Of a stretch of DNA of 64,000 bases, positions 12,040-23,420 are shown in pieces. The number at the start of each line of letters is the position of its first letter. The first letter of the stretch is position 1. Origin of the DNA: Plazaster borealis (lineage: Eukaryota > Echinodermata > Asteroidea > Forcipulatida > Labidiasteridae); NCBI GenBank assembly GCA_021014325.1, contig CM037476.1, forward strand, positions 18,202,827-18,266,826, read 5' to 3'. The position numbers and the translations under genes are program-made. The notes beneath the pieces are model-generated. The model searched no databases and was not told where the DNA came from. It saw only the letters and a program-made list of their open reading frames with translations.

Positions 12040-13420
12040 AAAGCGTCTTAAACAAGATCAATGGGATATCAAATGATGTGTATAACTTCAGTCTGATGAA
12101 TATTCCATAACGACTAATCAAGGAACTAAGAACAAATTTAGTTCATCTGGACTTATTTCCTCGACATGTTTAAATTGTATACACAGAATATCACAATATG
12201 GATCCAGAAATAAATGTTGTTATTAATAACCAAACTATTAGTTCAAATGACGTACTAAGATAATCCTAAAGATATGGCTTTTATATATAAATACATTTTA
12301 CTGTCTTTATAATAATGTGTCTGCTGTTATTCTTTATTTATTGGTTTTATGTAAGTTGGTTTATTCTTCAATTTTTTCCAGGCCCGATACTTCGTGTTTG
12401 AAAGGCCAGGGGCACCAAGGTATTTTCTCCTTGGTAAAGGGCACCTCTATGAGGAAACAGTAAATTTATATTGGAATTTTTCAAGGGGCACCAAGGCAAT
12501 GACCAGGGGCAATGGAGGCAATTGCCTGCATGGATCCGTTGCCTCTTTGAAGTATCAGGCCTGTTTTTCTGTTGGTTAGCTTTTACTGTTAAACATTTTT
12601 GAATAAATAAAAAAGAGAGACAAATACGCGGTATGAGAAACATCTTTAATATTATGTGATGGCTGTATAATTTGGTATACGCTTGTATACAATCAAATAT
12701 TCCTGGCAATTGGAGCAACCTTTACGATCCACACTGAAAACCTTCAAATTAGAAGAAACGGACAAAACAAGTTATATCCATTGAACATCTTGGTGTTGTT
12801 TCTTTACTATTAGTATTAGGGAACAAAATATGTAGTCCTAATGAAGTTTTGCAGGAAATCATTTTAATGTTAATTGTTTACATACAAAAGGCCTACCAAA
12901 ACAACGCGACTCAATTAAACTATTTTCATACATATATTTCTCGTCTTGAAGATGACTCCAAGGAGCTGTCCGTATAGTTCTCAACATTTTCAAAATACGT
13001 ATAGTGGTTTCCTACTTATTTTGATAATTTCCCGTCCCATGAAAAGAAACTGTTTAAAAGTATTTTGCTTCATCAATGCATTCTCGACCACACTAAGTAA
13101 GAATTCTACACTTTGCAAAGACGAAGAAAATCTTTCACTCATCCTCTCCCCTCTCTAGAGTACATTCATGTAACACATTTGATATTAAGTCAAAACGGAC
13201 AGCTCCAAACACGCCATAAGTGTTTTACATTTAAACAATAATGACCAATTGCATGTTGAAGCAAACACGGAACTAATAAAGTCAAAATGCGTGTACAGGA
13301 AACTCCTTTAATAAAGGAAGTAATGAGGAAATATTTATTCAGAAAATTGAAAAAGTGAAAGTGTTTTATATAACCTAATTTGAGATACGAGCCTAGACAT
13401 ATTTATATAATTATTTATTT
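12040..13420. repeat. Receptor 3' flank, older duplication (partner 18980-20200)
   Basis: Long stretches such as the one around CACAATATGGATCCAG and GTCTGCTGTTATTCTTTA recur in the same order at 18980-20200, but with many substitutions and indels. This duplication is therefore older than the 7.7 kb one. It follows the receptor tail exon and probably represents its 3' untranslated or flanking DNA. 11416-12039 holds nothing recognisable. Confidence 0.75.
12379..12563. mobile_element. hAT-like MITE with CAGGCC ends inside the older duplication
   Basis: The terminal inverted repeats are CAGGCCCGATACTTC and GAAGTATCAGGCCTG. TTTTTC flanks both sides (12373-12378 and 12564-12569), consistent with a target-site duplication of at least 6 bases. 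The paralogous region near 19310-19330 lacks it, so it inserted after that duplication. A degenerate relative is near 36940-37012. Confidence 0.7.
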
Positions 13421-13640
13421 ATATAAGTTCAGCAAACGAATCATGCAGTTGAGTACAACTGAGATACAAATATGGTTATCGCAAAAAGTGAAAGTGTTTT
13501 ATTTTATCTATGTATATCCTAATTTTAGATATGTGCTAGATATATTTATATAATTATTGATTTATATAGAAAAATATATTAGTCCAGGAAAAGAACCATG
13601 TAGTTTGTTACATTAAATATACAAGTATTTGTTATCGGAG
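13349..13640. repeat. Local tandem duplication, about 140 bases, two diverged units
   Basis: AAAAGTGAAAGTGTTTTAT, then ATATTTATATAATTATT and ATTTATATA, recur in order starting at about 13349 and 13487. No coding potential. Confidence 0.6.
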
Positions 13641-13792
13641 AAGGAAGACATGCCGTATTATTGTTTGCATTAATCATGCCTTTGTCGGGTTGCTTTTGTA
13701 GCAGTAGCCATTTTAATACTCTGTATAACTTCTAACATGAGCTTATATGAAATGGCGTCTTCTCACAATTTATAATTGTTACATGTTTATTA

Positions 13793-14252
13793 TGTGACAC
13801 TCAAGCTATTCTGGGGTTCGGTAAATCTCTTTATTTCTTATATCTGTGAAGTGAAGACGGTGATGAAGTACACTTTAGAGCTGTTTTCGTGGAATGGAAT
13901 TATGGAATCGCCCGGAAACCCGACGTGGAGGGCGCTCGATTTAATTTAAATATCAAGGGATTTAGTTAAAGGAACTGACTGAGAAGCTTATAAAACTGAA
14001 CATTTACGGTTTTATACCTGACATTTGCTCCCTCTGTTGAAAACAATTTCGTCCTTGCTTTGGCATCTTCTAGTTAAACATTATTACAACGATAGCTAGC
14101 TTCAATACAATGAAAGGTTTCTGAGGCACTAAACTCTAGATGTACACAATACTCTTCAAATAAACATACGCGGCCGGCGCCGCCTGGCCTCGAGATAATA
14201 GAGATTTACCGAACCTCAGAATAGCGTCCCAACCCAATATATGAGTGTCACA
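13793..14252. mobile_element. Inverted-repeat element with GTGACACTCA ends
   Basis: The left end TGTGACACTCAAGCTATTCT continuing GGGGTTCGGTAAATCTCT is mirrored at the right by GAGATTTACCGAACCTCAGA and ATGAGTGTCACA. The interior contains a GC-rich spot (GCGGCCGGCGCCGCC near 14171). No coding frame. The remaining 14253-14777 shows nothing recognisable apart from the 3' flank of the next gene. Confidence 0.7.
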
Positions 14253-14777
14253 ATTACTTGATTCATAATGTCTGTACCCAGATTAATAACTGGTGTTTTT
14301 GATTTGTAGATTGTTTTCAATATAACCGTATTTTAATCAGTGAAGCGAAGCTAGGTAATACATTAATTATTGTTCATTTAATAGCACAAATCGTAAATAA
14401 AGCCACTGCAGAAAAACACAATTTGTCTTCTTTAAAGGCCATAACAAGCAGACAGCCGATCCGTTATTTTCACTATGGGAAAATTGAAAGGTCTTGTCTA
14501 TAGAATTTTGTCGTGAACTTGTGCCTGAGTGGTATGATGAACTCAAACCCATTGACCCCATAAACAAACATCCTCTCCCATGTTCCCCTTTTCCTAGACA
14601 CATGGAAAGGCCCGGGCCCATTATTTCATGGCACTACTACCATTGCACTGCTCTTACGGACATCCAATCAAGTGCTTTTTATTGGCGCTGTGTGCGCAGA
14701 ATTCCGTGGTAAAGTAGCGTCATGAATGTGGGCCCTGGAGCGTGATAAGATTTGACACTCAGCCCCTGTCACCACCT

Positions 14778-16379
14778 TCACCAGTAATGATAAATTGTCA
14801 ACCTCGAGTCCTGAGACACGACCATTTTAGTATCATCAATCCCCTCTAGCATACCTGTACATTCAACAATACACATTTGCTGACTGCTACGTGAAACAAC
14901 CTTGAAAATGATACAATTTTCAAAATCATGTGGGTCCCCTGGCCCTTGGATAACAAATTTGTCACCATGACAACAACAAATACCCGTTCCATCCAAATCA
15001 TGTAGATTTATCAACAGTTCTCCTTTTTGGTTATACACGTTGAAGTAATTATCTGCATGACCATATAAAGAAACTATTACCAAATCGTCTACTGCCTCAC
15101 ACTTGCCTGGCAATGTATAATCAACCAAGTCTTCGAAATCAACAGAAATCGAAACTGACGTCACACACTCCCCTGATTGTATGTTCCAAATAATAAACTT
15201 CATGCCATCGAAATCAGCCAAAGCAATAATGCCGTTACCGAGGCAACATGACAAGCTCTCTGCAATACCTTCACAATTATATCTTAGAGTATGCATACAA
15301 TAACCGGTGACTGCATCCCAGAGTCGAAGACACTTATCACTGTATGCACCAACCACCATCTTATCCCGATAGTCAACATCTCTCAAAATGGCCCCCTCTA
15401 CATCGATCTTAAAGATATGACGAAGTGCTCCATCTTCAACAGTCCACACGTAGATATGTCTATCTTTAGCATCTTCTGATGTAATATACAATGGTATAGC
15501 TGCACTTATTACCAACTCTGCATTAATGAATATTTGTGTGATATGTTCTTCCCTGGTTCCCTGCATGACGTGCAATATCTCTCCAGTCTTGGTACTGAAT
15601 ATACGAATCACACCGTTTTTACTGCCAATAGCAACTTTACCATTATAAACACTTGAACACCCGACACCCTCACTGATAGCAAGAATGAGATGTCGACATG
15701 TTTCCGTCTTAACATCCCATATTTGAATTGTGTCGTTCGACATGACAACTACCAGGAAGTCTTCGTCGGTAACCACCTTACGAACACTTGATCGACTGTC
15801 CAGCGCTGCGTCTATGTCTCCAAGATTTAAAGTGCTGACATGGAAACGTTTGTTCTTCCAGTTGTTCTCAAGATAATTTGCTTTCATGTAGATTTCCTTC
15901 CATCTACACGTAGCAACAAGATTCATCGTTGAGTCCTGCCTGACAATAGCAGCCATATTGAAAGACACGTCATTCCGTCCACCACTAACATCCTGAGGTT
16001 TGTACGGGATTTCCTTAGTGAGATCGATAATGTTAGAGTATCGTTTCCATCCTTTTTCCAGACATAGAGGGCGCCATAGGGAATCCATATTAGCTACACT
16101 ACGCAAATGTCTGTTGCAGGATGCCACGTGACTCAAATCTACCGCACTTAGATATTCAAATATTGACTTCAAGAGTTCAGAAGGTAGCTCTTTAAGACTG
16201 ACTTTTTCTGCCGAGTCATTGACGGTTGTTCCGTGTCTTTCGCTTTCCATCGTCTTTGCTAAAAGGTGTATAGATTTAGCTGTTTCGTCACTAACTGACG
16301 GTGATTGAACTCTGTTTGAGTGGAGAGGGTGTGTGTGGAAGGAGGGGGGGTGTCTTTCACGTCCAGTTGCTCTTATCAT
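14778..16379 (-). CDS. F-box / WD40-repeat protein, single coding exon
   Basis: This 533-residue frame has an F-box at about residues 61-110 (SLKELPSELLKSIFEYLSAV, then HLRSVANMDSLWRPLCLEKG) and a linker with CRWKEIYMKANYLENNWKN typical of FBXW proteins. A C-terminal beta-propeller follows, with WD-type blade ends: TIQIWDVKTETC, GVIRIFSTKTGEI, HIYVWTVEDGA, KCLRLWDAVTGYC and FIIWNIQSGEC. By family knowledge the F-box binds Skp1 and the propeller recruits a substrate to an SCF ubiquitin ligase; the substrate is unknown. The first ATG follows an in-frame TGA nine bases upstream. A second ATG at codon 44 (MESERHG) would still keep the F-box. An acceptor (TTTCATTTCAG|GATATT) at 16411 suggests a 5' noncoding exon, so it need not be a retrocopy. 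Confidence 0.9.
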   Translation of the reverse strand: MIRATGRERHPPSFHTHPLHSNRVQSPSVSDETAKSIHLLAKTMESERHGTTVNDSAEKVSLKELPSELLKSIFEYLSAVDLSHVASCNRHLRSVANMDSLWRPLCLEKGWKRYSNIIDLTKEIPYKPQDVSGGRNDVSFNMAAIVRQDSTMNLVATCRWKEIYMKANYLENNWKNKRFHVSTLNLGDIDAALDSRSSVRKVVTDEDFLVVVMSNDTIQIWDVKTETCRHLILAISEGVGCSSVYNGKVAIGSKNGVIRIFSTKTGEILHVMQGTREEHITQIFINAELVISAAIPLYITSEDAKDRHIYVWTVEDGALRHIFKIDVEGAILRDVDYRDKMVVGAYSDKCLRLWDAVTGYCMHTLRYNCEGIAESLSCCLGNGIIALADFDGMKFIIWNIQSGECVTSVSISVDFEDLVDYTLPGKCEAVDDLVIVSLYGHADNYFNVYNQKGELLINLHDLDGTGICCCHGDKFVIQGPGDPHDFENCIIFKVVSRSSQQMCIVECTGMLEGIDDTKMVVSQDSRLTIYHYW

Positions 16380-16411
16380 GGGGGATCAGCATCCACTGAG
16401 TAGCCAATATC
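16380..16411 (-). other. Probable 5' untranslated start of the F-box gene exon
   Basis: A pyrimidine-rich tract and AG acceptor on the minus strand end at 16412, leaving 32 bases of leader before the ATG. The upstream noncoding exon and promoter were not located. Confidence 0.4.
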
Positions 16412-18979
16412 CTGAAATGAAACATGGTCGTGTGGCAAATCTTTTGAATTTAACATGAAATGCAGGGAGACTATTGATATAATGGGCCCTATTTGATTTC
16501 ATCGTGAAGGAGGATCACGGTGATTCTTGCATGGTATTTATTCCAGTAACCATTGGACAAGTCACACACAATATACATGAATGAAATGGTATGCAAACTT
16601 TTCCTAAGCGAATTATAAGTGCATGCACCGACGACGCCAATCTGCTCATGGCATTTGACAGAGTTTCAACTAAATTTGGGCCGTATTGGGACTGCAACTG
16701 TTCTTTATACACGCCCTCAGAACCAATGGCTCAATCTCATTATAGTTAAAACAAAAGCAGACATTGACTTATATTTTATACGGCACTCGATCATTTAAGA
16801 AGAAATGGCTCGGTTAAGCACCGAGGGAAATACATAAGTGCTTGCCTGGAGTCATCACAGCATATTGAATCGAACGTAGGCTAATTTTGTCAATGGCTGC
16901 TACAACTGCACTTGGGCTGCCTGATCTCAATGAATTCTTTACACGATATACAAATACTGATTCCACATGAATGCACTGGGGTCGACCTTTAAGCGGGTGA
17001 CCCGCTTTGTATTTACTGTTGTGTATTTGACTTGCACAAGTATGCCATGCGTTTTAGAGGTTTATATGGAATTCGTATAGGGTTTTTAATCGCCAACCTG
17101 TAGCAGCAGATGCTTTTGTAGGTTCAAAGTCAAAGCCTCACACAGCGTGCACAGAGAGCAAAACAGAGAAAAACCCAAAACCAGGATGACCCACGAAAAG
17201 TTGACAAGGGCCAGGCCCCAATTTCATCATGCTGTAAAGCGCGCATAGAATTGTGCCAAACACAACTTCATTTTGTTTGTCTCCATTGTAAGTAATTTTT
17301 CCACACTTCCTCCAAGCCATACGGTGTAAATGAAAAGATGCCTGACTGGAAAATGAGTTTCGTTCCGACCCCCGTGTAGACTTGGTTCAAGTCAGGTCTC
17401 GTGCTAATCGAGTCAGTAATCTATGAGCGTTGTAACGCACGACCTCTAGTGTCATTTATTTGCCAATCCAGTGAATTTTGGATCGCGAATCCAGTTAATT
17501 GGCACTTTCCTGGCGAGTGAGGGCGCACAGCAAAGTGATGAAATGAAGCTGCGATTCTGAGTTAAAGTGCATGCAGTGGATTAATCAGACGACGAAGAAC
17601 ACGACGAAAGTTCGACTTGGGTCAAGTCTAACCCCCGTGGTTCTAAGAGAACTCTGCGGTTTTTAAATGTGCATGCAGTGGATTAATCAGACGACGAAGA
17701 ACACGACGAAAGTTCGACTTGGGTCAAGTCTAACCCCCGTGGGTCTAAGAGAACTCTGCGGTTTTTAACAAGGTAATTGCTGGAGATTACGATTCCTAAA
17801 GTTCTCCACAAAAACGCCAGTCAAATTTGAGTAATTAGCTACCACACATCGCACTGTTGGGCGCATGGCCATTTAAAACCTTGCGCAGGAAAGCTTGGGC
17901 GCAAACTTTGAAAACCGCGCGATTTTTGTCGTTCAACCACAATTCTCACCACTTGTTGTGAAATATGCTGTTTGAAGAGAATTTACGTCCAGAGGTTAAA
18001 AAGGTAAGTTCGAAGTAGCGTTCTGCTAGACCTTAACTTCTGTCTGAAGTGATACTTTTGTTAAAACTCTTGGGAAGGAGGTCGAAAAATAGGTCTGCTC
18101 ACGAACTGTAAGTTCAGAATTTATTGTGACAAAGGGTGGAGACGTGACAAAGCTTTACTTTAAACTAATTTATGTCATGATATCAGTGATTACAAGTTGA
18201 CGAATCAAAACCAACGTATTTTATTGACATCCATTATCGGGTTTAAGCTGTAGACCAGGACGGAACTGGAAGAAATGCAAATATAACATTTCCAGACTTT
18301 TACATTGAGATTGTGAACTTAAATAACAAGTGTTTGTTTTCTTTAGTAAGTCTGCATTTCAATTGAAATCATTTCCTGGATTGAGGCTTTTCAACGCCGA
18401 TTGTCTCCTACATTTTCAAGTTTGGTTAAGTTGACGAGTGACTCGTAAGGATTTCTGGTTTGTATGTATATCAATGTGAAGATTGCAGTTTGCTCCTCGC
18501 CAATTTTACACGTATCACCAGCGATACAACATATGTTTCTGTTCATACTTATATGAATATATGACAACATGAGCAGTCACAGTATAGACAGCGAGGATCT
18601 GAACCGCTCCCTTATTAAATTTATTCAACAATTTCAAATTGTTTTTAAAATTATGAAGATTTACAAAAAACAAAGTAAAACTAGAGAGAAAAATCACATT
18701 TTATTTAAATAGAGTTGCTATAATGATAACTAATAAAGAGCCCACGTCGGCTTTATTAATCACTAACATATTTTGTCTTAGAGACGAAATGCAAAGTTGG
18801 CTGCTACCCATGCACCTCTGTCAAAGGTCAGTACCGGCTAGATGTATTTTGTCTTGGATAAAACGTTTGTCGTGATCTTGTAGATTTTACGATGAACATG
18901 GCAGAGTACAATATCCGAACAGGGAGATCTAGCATTACCGTGGTTCTAAGCTCCCCCATAAAACTGTGTTGTTTTGGGG
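16412..18979. other. Noncoding stretch with a short tandem duplication
   Basis: No gene supported. It contains the 102-base tandem duplication at 17567-17770 and a segment near 17095-17160 (CAACCTGTAGCAGCAGATGC) that recurs diverged at 20450-20515, part of the older duplication history of the locus. Confidence 0.5.
17567..17770 (+). repeat. Tandem duplication, unit 102 bases, two nearly identical copies
   Basis: GTGCATGCAGTGGATTAATC starts at 17567 and again at 17669, and both units end with CTCTGCGGTTTTTAA. Only about one substitution and the junction differ, so the duplication is recent. The unit contains the imperfect hairpin CGACTTGGGTCAAGTC. Confidence 0.9.
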
Positions 18980-20200
18980 TTTCAATGATCAAGATCAATG
19001 GGGTACCAAATGATGGATATACCGTCTGATGAATATGCCATAACGAATAATAATGGAACTATGAACTATAAGAACAATTTTAATCCACCTAGACTTATTT
19101 CCTCCTCAACATGTTTAAATTATATACACATGATATCACAATATGGATCCAGTAAATAAATGATGTTATTAATAACCAAGCTACATAGTTCAAATGACGC
19201 ACTCAGACAATCCGAACGCTATGGCTTACATTTAAATACATTTAACTGTCTTGATTATAATATGTCTGCTGTTATTCTTTAATTATTGGATTTATGTAGG
19301 TTGGTTTATTCTTTCTTAAAATTTGTTGTAGGTTAGTTTTCACTGTGAGACGTATTTGATAAATCGTTTAAAATGTTTTTAATATTATGTAATGGCTGTG
19401 TTATTGGTGGTATACGCTTCCACAATCAGCCATTCCTGGTAATTGTTTTCATCATCGAGAAAAGAACAACATTTAACATTAACCTCAAACATTTTTCAAA
19501 GTAGAACAATTATTTGAAAAAAATGAGTGATCCCCATTGAAGATCTTGGTTTTGCTTCTTCACTAACAAGGAACACATTAATGACGTTTTGCAGGAAATC
19601 AATGTTTATGGTGTTTTGTTTTACATTCATACCAAAAACAATTGACTCAATTTAATTACTTTCAATATTCTGTTCTTTTCTTGAAAATGGCACTAAGGAG
19701 CTGTGCCTAGTTCTCAACATTGTCCAAATAACGTACACAGTGGTAGGAGTATCACTTCTTTTGATAACTTCCCGTCACGTGAAACGAACTCGAGTGTTAA
19801 TATTATCCTGCTTTATCAATGCATTCTTGACCATACTATGTACAAATTCTATATTTTCAAAGACGAAGAAAATACTTTAATCTTCCTCCCCCTATCCATG
19901 ATTCAACTATGTACTACTTTTGGCATTTAGTACAAAAAAAGAGAGCCCCAAACACGTCATTGGTGTCTAACTTCAGAAAAATAACGATATATTTCACGGT
20001 GCAGTATAAACACGGACCTATAAGGTCAAAGTTACATTTGCAGGAATCTCCTTTAATAAAGGAAGTAATAAGGAAATACTTATTCAGAAGATTAAAAAAG
20101 TGACATTTTAACAGACTTGCACACAAACAAAATTACGAAACCGACTGTGAGATACGTGCTAGACATACCTAAATAGTTGATTATTTACTTATTTAATAAG
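18980..20200. repeat. Diverged second copy of receptor 3' flank (partner 12040-13420)
   Basis: Homology to 12040-13420 in the same order and orientation, ending near TTTAATAAAGGAAGTAATAAGG. A shorter related unit (TTTGGAATTTAGTACAAG, then GCAGCTCCAAACATG) repeats again near 20255-20300. The receptor tail exon that should precede it was not found. Confidence 0.7.
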
Positions 20201-20632
20201 TTCAGGAAACGAATCATCCTGCCACTCTCTCCTCTATGGTTCATCTTTGTACTGTTTTGGAATTTAGTACAAGCCGGCAGCTCCAAACATGTTAAACTTA
20301 TAACCAAGTTCATCGTAGTAATATATAAGAAGTGTGTGTGTGCTTGAGTTTGTATACACAGTCAAACCGGGGACCCTAACAAAAGATCGAAATTAGTGCA
20401 GTATGTTCGTGTTGCAAACCGGAAAAGGTTTTTTTAATTTGTTTAAATGTTCAACCTGTATCAGCAGAAGCTTCCATTGCTTGGTTCAAAGCCAAGGCCC
20501 ACACAGCGCAGGGCACGACAAGCTTTACCACATTGATGTTATAATAACCAGTCGCCTAAACGCTTGGTTCAAACAGAGCCCTGAGTATAGTGCTAAAAAT
20601 GTAAGTTTTATTGCGACAGGAACTATGAGTTC

Positions 20633-20942
20633 GATACCTCTGGGTGCAACCTCGTCCCCATGGTTTACTTTATTTCCAACCATGTTAACAATAGTAAACC
20701 CTGGGAGGGAAACTCCTTACTTGGACCCTGATTGGACAACGACTGTTGTACAAAAGTCTAACGTAAACACGTTATGTTGTACTCATTCAGTATTCACCAT
20801 GTTCACAGCCAGACTATTCTAATTTGCATATACGTATCCAAACTGTTTGGATATGCAAATGATCCGATACCAGGGTGAGAGAGCGGTCAACCTCGTACTG
20901 CTCGACACACATTGGGGACGAGGTTGCCCTGGGTGTACCTCT
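20633..20942. mobile_element. Inverted-repeat element with GCAACCTCGTCCCCA arms
   Basis: CTCTGGGTGCAACCTCGTCC at the left is mirrored by GGGGACGAGGTTGCCC at the right. The centre has the palindrome TTTGCATATACGTATCCAAA / TTTGGATATGCAAA. The open frame at 20403-20822 runs through the left arm and is not a gene. Confidence 0.55.
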
Positions 20943-21344
20943 CTCTAGTTTGACGCCCATATGGTTCTGCTCAAATTCTCTTTATGAACGGCTCGTCAGC
21001 AGCATAAAAAACAACAACAACAGCAACAACAACAACAACAGCAAAGGGGAAAGAAAGCGGTGTGGAATCAATTTTGACTTCACATATTTGGTTGACAAAC
21101 CAGTTCTGTGTTATGTTGAAGTTTGTATTCAGGATTAAGTTGTCCGAGTAAAATAACATTTCAATATTTTGACCAATCCGATATTTTGGTGACTGGTATT
21201 CTCATTTACATACCATTAAGAAAGTTTAAATAAAAACACATGAACCATGGCGTTGATACTGGAAACTAATCTTAAAATGATTGTTTTCTTTTTTATCAAG
21301 CTTGCATAAACCATGTTTCCAAGATAGGGGCTTTAAGAAGCTGA

Positions 21345-22957
21345 TTGTCTTCCACTCGAAAGGGTCAAACTAGTCGTCCAACTAGGTTTACAGACCTGGA
21401 ATACAATTGGTATATTCAATCAGGTGGCAGTTGGTCAAAGGTGATGACAGAAAGCACGATCGGATTATTAAATCAGAAGAGCATGACAACGAGGTTAGAC
21501 ATAGGAATGAATGACTCCAAGGTGGTGTGTAAAGTGCTGAAAGGATCAAAGTCACTGACAGGGGACATTAACTTCAGCCAGTTATTTGTTTTTCAAAGGG
21601 TCAAAACCAAAGAAACCGAAACGGAATCGGTGACAATAGAATCACTTTCATCTCAAATGCCAATGCCAGTGGAACCAAAAGAAAAGCCAATCAGCAGCAT
21701 CGAGCCCTCGCCAAGGGGCTCGTTAGATCGACAGTCTACCCCATCTGCTACCCAAGTTACTGGAAGTAATTCCCATGCCACATTATCTGTTCATCCAAGA
21801 GAAGAAACCGTGGCAACCAACACAAATATAGTGACGTCTGAAAACAGCCCATCTGATCGATCTCAAGGGCCAGTGCATCCTGGACAATCACAAACAACCT
21901 CGTATCCAGCTACCAACACCGACTCTTCATCAAGTGGTCAGCCAGATCGACAGTCTATCCCAAGAAGCAAGATCACGACCCCGACAGTAACAAACCTTCT
22001 TCAAGATCTACGGACTCTAGAGTCATGTTAGTAGGAGCAGCTTTAGGGGCTGGTTTCTTAGTTCTCCTCATTGTAACCGTCGTGTACTTTCTTGTCATCA
22101 GAGGACGAGTTAAATCCAAAGCTAAAAAAGGTGATAAACGTAGGCCTAAGTCTAACGCACATCAAGATTATGGAGGAGAAAGTGACGCAGACGGGATAGC
22201 AGAGACCGAACTGCACGGAGAAACTCTGAGGTGTGAACAAGAGCATGACCACACTAGCTCTGCAGGCAAGAGGTCAGTTGAGTCCCCGAGGGAAACAGTC
22301 ACTGTAGTGACTTTGAATTTCCACCAACAGGTAGAGACAAAACATGATCAGGACAATGTGGACAAACCTCTGTCCACTGAAACTCACGGATCGGTCAAGG
22401 ATGGTGAGAAACGAATTGATAAACAGAATTATCGTGAGTCCATGTATGCTGTGGTGGATAAAAGTCACGCCAAAAGTAAGACATTGGGCGCCATTTCCAC
22501 TGAAACGACGTCTTCGAAAGTCTCCGGAGACGGGAAGGATGGATCGAAGTTGAATCGTGGAACAGACAACACTCAGACACTAAAAGGTTTTTCCAAACAT
22601 GAAATGCCGTCTAAGAATAAGAAATCAACCGTCGATGTGAAGAATTTGCCGGTACCAGGACGAGTCGTCGACCATCAACCGTGCGGTAAGAAACCCCCTC
22701 GTGTCATTCCGTACCATCTCTCCAAACGTCCATCGAACACCATGACCCAAGCCCAGGCTGCGCTAGAGCAGACGGCAGACCGTGGTGAGGAAGGCATCGT
22801 CAAGGATGACCCAAGACAGAGGAATGTGGAAGGTCTGATCTACGCTGACTTGGATCTATCACGAGGATCGGCAAGAATCCACAGCCCAGAGGAGGAGACG
22901 GTTTATGCTGACATTGGAAACAAGCAGACTATGGGTAAGATTAGGGAGGAGATATAG
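21345..22957 (+). CDS. Ig-type transmembrane receptor with ITIM and ITSM motifs (partial, frame change near 22000)
   Basis: The first frame (21345-22031) has the C-to-F strands of an Ig-like domain (YNWYIQSGGSW, then LDIGMNDSKVVCKV), followed by about 150 residues rich in Ser, Thr and Pro. The second (from 22025, open upstream of its ATG) gives a transmembrane helix (LVGAALGAGFLVLLIVTVVY), a basic stop-transfer RGRVKSKAKKGDKRR and a long tail. Counting from the ATG at 22025, Tyr141 lies in SMYAVV, Tyr273 in LIYADL (ITIM consensus) and Tyr294 in TVYADI (ITSM consensus TxYxx[V/I]). By family knowledge such motifs recruit SH2 phosphatases or SAP-type adaptors. An in-frame TGA precedes 21345, so the N-terminal half of the Ig domain and the signal peptide must be in upstream exons I cannot identify. 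The frame change needs an indel or an unrecognised splice. A conserved TGG|GTAAG after GNK suggests a further 3' exon. Confidence 0.75.
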
Positions 22958-23420
22958 ACCACGCCCCTTAGGTAATCACATGTTGGAAAGGTAGAATGTG
23001 GTCAATTTGTAAAACGGCTGACTCAGTTTAATGGGTGTTCCCACACTATGAGCACAACTGATAATTTGATAAGTAAGGCGTATGAGTGAAATACAACCAT
23101 TTTGTATAAGATGTTACAAGTTAACAGTAAGTGTTGTTATAATGACTGTTCCTACCCATACTAAAGAAAGATTTCAGAGTAATTAATAAATAACAAGGTA
23201 ATTACAAAATGGTGGATGGGTTGTATTTGTAAGGCAACACTGGAACAAATTACAGTTGACTGATGTTGTTACTTACATCCTTTGGTTTCAATAATGGTAG
23301 AAATGAAAATTTGAATTATTCCTGTGCGTATTAAGACAATTAGAAGGTGATACACGTAACGCACGTCACATGGACAGAACTTTTTGGACACATAGTCTGT
23401 CCATGTGTGAGGTACGTTAT
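22958..23420. other. Probable 3' flank of the receptor gene
   Basis: GACCACGCCCCTTAGG just after the stop is shared with the detached tail at 11418, confirming homology past the exon. Nothing else is recognised. Confidence 0.5.

Noticed and set aside
14778..16379. F-box/WD40 gene as a processed retrocopy
   Set aside because: No poly(A) tract or flanking duplication seen, and a plausible 5' acceptor at 16411 suggests a normal gene with a noncoding first exon.
20403..20822. 139-codon plus-strand frame upstream of the receptor
   Set aside because: It runs through the left arm of an inverted-repeat element and through duplicated noncoding DNA (partner near 17100); no domain or splice logic.
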